This document shows, piece after piece, positions 29,505-34,249 of a DNA stretch of 34,249 bases. The DNA is taken from NCBI GenBank assembly GCA_027492035.1, contig JAOZFT010000010.1:1-34249 (forward strand), in the 5' to 3' direction. Every line of letters begins with the position of its first letter. The stretch's first letter is position 1. The notes under the pieces are model-generated. The model did not search any database. It saw only the letters and a program-made list of their open reading frames with translations, and was not told the DNA's origin. A program made the translations under genes and the position numbers. The stretch comes from Thermoproteota archaeon (GTDB lineage Archaea; Korarchaeota; JAOZGF01; JAOZFZ01).

Positions 29505-32051
29505 TTAGGCATAAGATTTACTTATTTTTGGAAGAGTTTCTTCACAAACTACCTTTCCTCCGCTGAGTATTTCCCTCAAGGATTCAACTGCACCAAGCTT
29601 AAATAATGGCTTATTGTTGTTTCCACATTGGTAACTGTATGTACATTTGGGGCAGCCATCTACTCTTTTACAGCTGCATTTCTCCAGAATGAAAAGGCTT
29701 CTTTTGAAGGCCTCTTCTATTTTGTCATAGAGAAGTTTCGTTAATCCATTTCCTCCTACGCAGCCATCGTAAACAACTATGTAGCCTGTGTCACCCAGTG
29801 AAACCCCACCCATTTCCTTGCTTCCTCCACCTGTTAACATATTACTACTCTCTATCAATACGTGTTCAACTGCGTGGAAGACACCTGAGAAAATGTCCCC
29901 ATATTCTTCTTTCCAGTAACCTCGTGAAAGGATTTCTTCTATTTTTCTCCTAGGTTGAGGAGCTTTAAAAAATAACCCTTTAGTTTTATAGGTGTAAACT
30001 AATGGCTTTTCCAGCCCCTTTTCAAGGATGGTTTTCTGAGTGTTGATTTCCTTTACGAAATAGCCTTCAACAATTTCTGAAACTTTTAAGTCGCAGTAAG
30101 AAACTTCTGTGTTCCAAACCTTCCTTTTCTCTATTACTTTTATAACTGATGGAAGAGTGTATCTTTTAGCTATGGTGTAATAGGGGTAATCAGGGCTAAG
30201 TTTATCCACTTCGCTTCTTCCTGTACCTTTTGTAAAAGAGAATTTTCTTGAAACATAAATTTTTCCTCCATGCAAGTAAACAGCCCCTGGAAAAAGCTCT
30301 CTCATTGCTAAAGGCATTTCTCTTTCACCTATCGTTTTCTTTCCATAGAAAATGTATACTTTTTCACCTATCCCTCGTATGCTGTACCTGCTTAGTATTT
30401 TACGGGCTTTTACGAACTCAGGGTAAAATCTCCCTCCTATCTTGGAAACTAGCTTATTCTTAATTAACTGATTTAAAACCTGCCTAAATTCAGAGAATTC
30501 TTTTTCTACCTCGTCTTTACTTAAGGGCTTATCTAAACAAGCTGCTAATAATTGGTGCTTAGCAACTACAGGGTTTTTCGGTTCAACATATGCTGGGTCT
30601 ATGTCTTTGAAGAAGTCATCCGGTCTTTCATGGTAATATAGACTTATCTGGTCGTTGTCTTTTAGTACAAGAAAGGCTACACCTTCCTGACCCTCCTTAC
30701 GAGCAGCCCTCCCTATTCTTTGAAGAAACCTTGTGAAACCTATTGGGGTGGAAATTACTGCTTGGAGATTACCTATATCTATTCCAAGTTCCAAAGTTGG
30801 AGTTGAAACTATAGCGTTTAACTCCCCCGTTAGAAATTCCTTTTCAACTTCTCTCCTGTGCTTTTTAGGTAAACCAGCCCTGTGAATATTAACTTTCACT
30901 TTAGCCCTCCTAATTGCCTTATTCAGTATTTCAGCGAATAGGTGACTATTGGTGAAAACAAGGAATTTATAATCTTTCCTGCTTAATTTTTTCGCAAGCG
31001 AAACTATGAGGGTTGTTGAACTTACCTTTTGCGGGAAAAGTATTAAAACATGTAAGTTGCCTCTTCTGCCACTTGGTTCCCCAATAACTTCTACTTTATC
31101 TTCAATAAGAGCTTCAACAAACTCTTTTGGGTTTGCAATTGTTGCTGAGGAGCAAATGAATTTCAGATTACCTGTAAACCTCTTCATCCTTTTAAGTATA
31201 AAGTATACATTTGAACCGAAAGCTCCAGTGTAAGTGTGGATTTCATCTATAACAACGTATTTAACGGTTTTAAGAATTTGAAAGAAGGAGGTCTGGTTCA
31301 TTAAATGATAATTTAAGACATCGAAATTGGTTATTACAATATCTGGAGGAGAATTAATTATTTCCTTTCTTTTCCTGTAAGGAGTGTCACCGTCAAAAAT
31401 TCCCACTTCCACACCAACATGTTTCGATAGAAACTTTATTTTTCTCAGTTGATCTCTAGCTAGTGATTTTGTTGGGTAAATGAACAAAGCTTTTACACCT
31501 GGACTGTTGCTTGCTTGCCTTATTAATTGGAGAATAGGTACTGTGAAAGCTTCTGTTTTTCCTGTCCCGGTTGGCGCAACAATCACTACATTACTGCCTT
31601 CAATTACTTTATTTAACGCCTCTTCTTGAAATTTGAAGAAATGTTCTATCCCACTTTCTTTCAAACCCTTAACTAGGTCTCTATCTAAATTCGTTTCTTC
31701 AACTTTGCTCCCTAACTTTATTTCTCCACTTCTAAAAAATTTATAGGTGACCACTTCACAATTTGGACTTAAAAAAACCTCTTTAATTAAGGAAGGAAGT
31801 TCTCCAAGTTTTAAACCTTGTGAAGAAACAAGTTTACGTATTTTTTCCAATTTATTTTCTCGCTTTAATTTCTCTTTCCGCTGAGCCTTCAGCATCATAG
31901 CTACGAATTCATTGTAGGCTTCTTTTTCAGTTTTCACGTCTAAGCTTGTCATTAAATGTTTTCTACAATGTTTACAAACTACCAAGTAACCAGCATTAAG
32001 GGAAATCCTTTTTATTTGTAAAGGGTTACGGCATTTAGGGCACTTAAACAT
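29505..32051 (-). CDS. DEAD/DEAH-box helicase with DUF1998-type C-terminal Cys domain (MrfA-like)
   Basis: This 848-residue superfamily 2 helicase begins with a small zinc ribbon (Cys4, Cys7, Cys26, Cys29), followed by the helicase core: APTGTGKT (159-166), DEIH (269-272), CSSATIANP (300-308) and the motif VI segment QRIGRAARKEG. The C-terminal region has the DUF1998 four-cysteine pattern, Cys792/794, Cys800, Cys803 and Cys809 in a GCPKC context. The layout resembles MrfA of Bacillus, a 3'-5' helicase acting in mitomycin-lesion repair with the nuclease MrfB, and archaeal and yeast Hrq1 relatives. No MrfB-like gene is seen. ATG 32051 follows GGAGAT 8 bases upstream. The gene is divergent from the GTPase. 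Confidence 0.88.
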   Translation of the reverse strand: MFKCPKCRNPLQIKRISLNAGYLVVCKHCRKHLMTSLDVKTEKEAYNEFVAMMLKAQRKEKLKRENKLEKIRKLVSSQGLKLGELPSLIKEVFLSPNCEVVTYKFFRSGEIKLGSKVEETNLDRDLVKGLKESGIEHFFKFQEEALNKVIEGSNVVIVAPTGTGKTEAFTVPILQLIRQASNSPGVKALFIYPTKSLARDQLRKIKFLSKHVGVEVGIFDGDTPYRKRKEIINSPPDIVITNFDVLNYHLMNQTSFFQILKTVKYVVIDEIHTYTGAFGSNVYFILKRMKRFTGNLKFICSSATIANPKEFVEALIEDKVEVIGEPSGRRGNLHVLILFPQKVSSTTLIVSLAKKLSRKDYKFLVFTNSHLFAEILNKAIRRAKVKVNIHRAGLPKKHRREVEKEFLTGELNAIVSTPTLELGIDIGNLQAVISTPIGFTRFLQRIGRAARKEGQEGVAFLVLKDNDQISLYYHERPDDFFKDIDPAYVEPKNPVVAKHQLLAACLDKPLSKDEVEKEFSEFRQVLNQLIKNKLVSKIGGRFYPEFVKARKILSRYSIRGIGEKVYIFYGKKTIGEREMPLAMRELFPGAVYLHGGKIYVSRKFSFTKGTGRSEVDKLSPDYPYYTIAKRYTLPSVIKVIEKRKVWNTEVSYCDLKVSEIVEGYFVKEINTQKTILEKGLEKPLVYTYKTKGLFFKAPQPRRKIEEILSRGYWKEEYGDIFSGVFHAVEHVLIESSNMLTGGGSKEMGGVSLGDTGYIVVYDGCVGGNGLTKLLYDKIEEAFKRSLFILEKCSCKRVDGCPKCTYSYQCGNNNKPLFKLGAVESLREILSGGKVVCEETLPKISKSYA

Positions 32052-32220
32052 GTTAAATTATCTCCTAAGGCTATGTTTCACCTTAAAAGGAAAAAAAATA
32101 AACTTTTTCTTTTCAACCCTAACTCTTTTTCAAAAAATTGCTAAATAAATTTTAATACTCCCACACCTTTAAAAAATAAAGGACTTTCCTGAGGAAATTA
32201 AAGGAAAAGAGGAATAAATT

Positions 32221-33798
32221 GTGGACTTTGTTGAAATGCTGAAACTTGGAGAGCATGACAACATAGAATTCAAGCTCTCTCTAGAAACAAAAACCCACCT
32301 GTTAACTGAGAAAAAGGAGAAATTAGCAAGTCAAATGAAATACAGATTAGAGAAGGGGAAAGGGAAGGCTGTCTATGTACTAGGCGTAAGTGACAAGGGG
32401 GAACCGGTGGGTTTAAATAGGTACGAGTTTGAGGAGTCACTGTCAGTTCTGAAGGTGTTAGCAGCTGAAAACTCAGCAAAAATAGTTTCTGTTGAAAGAT
32501 ACAGGATAAACCATAAATTAATTGGTAAAATAACCATTGAAAAGGAACTGAATGGAAAAATAAATTTGGTGATAGCAACTGCTGGTCACGTGGATAGCGG
32601 GAAGTCAACGTTGATTGGTTCTTTGGTTTCAGGTTTACCTGATGACGGAGCCGGGAAAACAAGGCTTTTCTTGGATACCTTGCCCCATGAAATAAAGAGA
32701 GGTTTGTCAGCTGAGTTATCCTACGCTGTTTATGGTTTTAAAAACTCTAAACCTATTAAGTTGATGAACCCTCTCGATAAGAAAGAGAGGGCAAGGGTTG
32801 TTGACGAATCTGATAAAATTGTTAGCTTTGTTGACTGCGTAGGACATGAACCTTGGCTTAGAACCACAATTAGGGGGTTACTAGGTCAACAAATAGATTA
32901 TGGACTGTTGACAGTCGATGCAGATGTTGGGGTTACAAGGGTAACAAAAGAACATTTAGGGATACTTTTAGCGATCAATAAACCCGTGATAGTTACTTTA
33001 ACAAAAATAGATAAGTACCCTCAAGAGAAGGTGAGGGAAGTAGAAAACGAACTTGAGAGAATTTTGAAATATGTAGGCAGAATCCCTATTAAAATAAAGA
33101 CGGTGGAGGATATACCTCTAGTAATAGATAAAATGGAGGCTGTAACTCCTATAATTGAAGTTTCAACAGTAACAATGAAAGGTTTAGATTTATTAGATGA
33201 ATTATTGAAGGTTTTACCTCCAAGGAAAAGGGAAAGAGACAAACCATTCCTAATGTATATAGACAAAATATACAACATAGAGGGGGTTGGTGCGGTAGTT
33301 ACCGGCACAATAAAACAGGGGGTGTTGAAGGAGGGGGAAGAATTACTTATAGGGCCTGACAAGCATGGAAGATTTAGAAAAACAAAAGCCATGTCAATAG
33401 AAACCCACTACAGAAAAATAAAAACAGTTGAAGCAGGCTTCCTTGTAGGAGTGGCTTTAAGAGGGATAAACCCAAAAGAGATTGAGAGAGGAATGGTTCT
33501 TTGCGATTTAAAGTACAAGAAACAACTTAGAAATGTGAAGGAATTCATTGCAGAAGTGCTTGTTCTAACACATCCGACGAGAATAACCACAGGTTATGAG
33601 CCTGTGGTTCACATCCAAACAATTAGTGAAACTGTTAAATTTGAATGTTTAGATAAGAAGTATTTGAAAGCTGGAGAGACAGGTAAAGTTAAAATGACCT
33701 TTAAATACGGGTCCCATTTTGTGGAGAAGGGGGACAAATTGATTTTCAGGGAAGGACGGGCAAAAGGAATAGGGAAAATTCTGGAGATTGTGAAATGA
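32221..33798 (+). CDS. GTPBP1-like translational GTPase
   Basis: This 525-residue GTPase belongs to the EF-Tu superfamily branch containing GTPBP1 and archaeal homologues. A roughly 110-residue N-terminal domain with IEFK and KGKAVYVLGVSDKGEPVGL precedes the G domain: G1 GHVDSGKS (122-129), G3 DCVGHE (205-210) in place of DTPGH, and G4 TKID (261-264) in place of NKxD. Domains 2 and 3 follow, with GVGAVVTGTIKQGVLKEGEELLIG and RGINPKEIERGMVL split here by motif. Family members are linked to ribosome rescue or mRNA turnover; the role in archaea is uncertain. GTG 32221 has GAGGAAT upstream. The stop overlaps the next gene's ATG by 4 bases. Confidence 0.87.
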   Translation: MDFVEMLKLGEHDNIEFKLSLETKTHLLTEKKEKLASQMKYRLEKGKGKAVYVLGVSDKGEPVGLNRYEFEESLSVLKVLAAENSAKIVSVERYRINHKLIGKITIEKELNGKINLVIATAGHVDSGKSTLIGSLVSGLPDDGAGKTRLFLDTLPHEIKRGLSAELSYAVYGFKNSKPIKLMNPLDKKERARVVDESDKIVSFVDCVGHEPWLRTTIRGLLGQQIDYGLLTVDADVGVTRVTKEHLGILLAINKPVIVTLTKIDKYPQEKVREVENELERILKYVGRIPIKIKTVEDIPLVIDKMEAVTPIIEVSTVTMKGLDLLDELLKVLPPRKRERDKPFLMYIDKIYNIEGVGAVVTGTIKQGVLKEGEELLIGPDKHGRFRKTKAMSIETHYRKIKTVEAGFLVGVALRGINPKEIERGMVLCDLKYKKQLRNVKEFIAEVLVLTHPTRITTGYEPVVHIQTISETVKFECLDKKYLKAGETGKVKMTFKYGSHFVEKGDKLIFREGRAKGIGKILEIVK

Positions 33799-34249
33799 AG
33801 GAAACAGAACCTAAAGTCACAAAAGAAAAAGAGGTTAATGAGGAAAGAATTGAAATCTGGGGAGACAGCTACATCAACGCAAACTTTTACTTTTTAAACA
33901 AAAAAAAGAAATTGATTGCTGTTTCTGACTTACATTTAGGGTTTGAAGAAGCAATTATTGAGGAAGGAATTTATCTACCTCCCTTCCAAATAAAAATTGT
34001 TATGGAGAAGCTTCGAAAAATAATTAAAAAGGAGAAACCTAAAATTTTCCTAATAAATGGAGATTTAAAACATGAATTCGCCCGCACACTTTACGTGGAA
34101 GTAAAAGAAATAAGGAATCTTTTAGAGTATTTAACAAGTAAAGTAAAGGAAGTTGTTTTGGTTCGCGGAAACCACGACAACTTCATCAAAGGATTCATTA
34201 AATCATTCGGAATAGAATTCCTTGAACAATTCGAAACAGAAGACATCCT
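33795..34249 (+). CDS. Calcineurin-like metallophosphoesterase, N-terminal part
   Basis: The gene is open at the right edge and gives 151 complete codons. The metal-binding motifs of calcineurin-like phosphoesterases are present: SDLHLGFEEA (Asp45, His47), INGDLKHEF (Asp90) and RGNHDNF (126-128). The start SDLHLG with the LKHEF variant resembles the archaeal phosphoesterase group related to SbcD and to bacterial PdeM of the ligase-associated repair set. The ATG overlaps the GTPase stop as ATGA, so the two are translationally coupled. The substrate is unknown, and the C-terminal metal ligands lie outside the window. Confidence 0.85.
   Translation, partial: MKETEPKVTKEKEVNEERIEIWGDSYINANFYFLNKKKKLIAVSDLHLGFEEAIIEEGIYLPPFQIKIVMEKLRKIIKKEKPKIFLINGDLKHEFARTLYVEVKEIRNLLEYLTSKVKEVVLVRGNHDNFIKGFIKSFGIEFLEQFETEDI

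Noticed and set aside
32270-32662. A 130-residue minus-strand frame inside the GTPase gene
   Set aside because: It is antisense to the N-terminal domain and P-loop of a clear GTPase; its composition is low in charged residues and without motifs.
1-34249. Search for CRISPR arrays, transposases, integrases and attachment sites
   Set aside because: No spaced direct repeats, transposase or integrase motifs, or tRNA-derived duplications were seen, and the gene content is housekeeping.

Overview
The window is archaeal chromosome, AT-rich, with compact gene packing, TATA-type promoters and many TTG or GTG starts preceded by strong Shine-Dalgarno sequences. The archaeal assignment rests on archaeosine transglycosylase (TgtA), CDP-archaeol synthase (CarS), AMP phosphorylase, ribose-1,5-bisphosphate isomerase, an archaeal-type PRPP synthase, F420-0:glutamate ligase (CofE), a ThiN-domain regulator, and a tRNA-Cys interrupted at the archaeal position 37/38. 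I cannot name the lineage. F420 biosynthesis, the AMP pathway and the tRNA introns would fit several uncultured archaeal groups.

Layout. 1-3.2 kb: the end of a surface-anchored SGNH hydrolase-like protein, then an ABC exporter pair. 3.3-7.7 kb: SfsA converges on a minus-strand set of a macro domain, a CPBP membrane protease and a stand-alone LigD-type 3'-phosphoesterase, with AMP phosphorylase upstream. 8-10.7 kb: an acyl-CoA operon of thiolase, DUF35 partner and an unusual acyl-CoA dehydrogenase. 10.9-14.5 kb: an amidohydrolase, a tRNA-Cys with two insertions, a thioredoxin-fold protein without its CxxC, CofE, and a DRG/Rbg-type GTPase. 14.8-19 kb: TgtA overlapping CarS, then TrmI and an M48 protease on the other strand. 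19.1-25.2 kb: MTA phosphorylase, topoisomerase I, a ThiR-like regulator, a CoA-disulfide-reductase-like flavoprotein and a CDP-alcohol phosphatidyltransferase. 25.3-27.2 kb: PRPP synthase and ribose-1,5-bisphosphate isomerase. 27.4-29.2 kb: unrecognised membrane and cysteine-rich proteins. 29.5 kb to the end: an MrfA-like helicase, diverging from a GTPBP1-like GTPase that overlaps a metallophosphoesterase cut by the window edge.

How the genes connect. AMP phosphorylase (6.2-7.7 kb) and ribose-1,5-bisphosphate isomerase (25.3 kb) are two steps of the archaeal AMP pathway. PRPP synthase sits directly upstream of the isomerase, and MTA phosphorylase also releases a purine base, so ribose-phosphate and adenine salvage recur through the window. 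The third AMP-pathway enzyme, form III RuBisCO, is not here. RNA modification is served by TgtA and TrmI, and archaeal lipid synthesis by CarS and the CDP-alcohol transferase.

Most genes are recognisable housekeeping genes; there is no mobile element, CRISPR array or obvious defence island. The observations most worth following are the tRNA-Cys with a D-loop insertion plus an anticodon-loop intron, the acyl-CoA dehydrogenase with an altered active-site region, the macro/CPBP/phosphoesterase gene set, and two unrecognised cysteine-rich proteins. All domain assignments come from motif reading without database searches.
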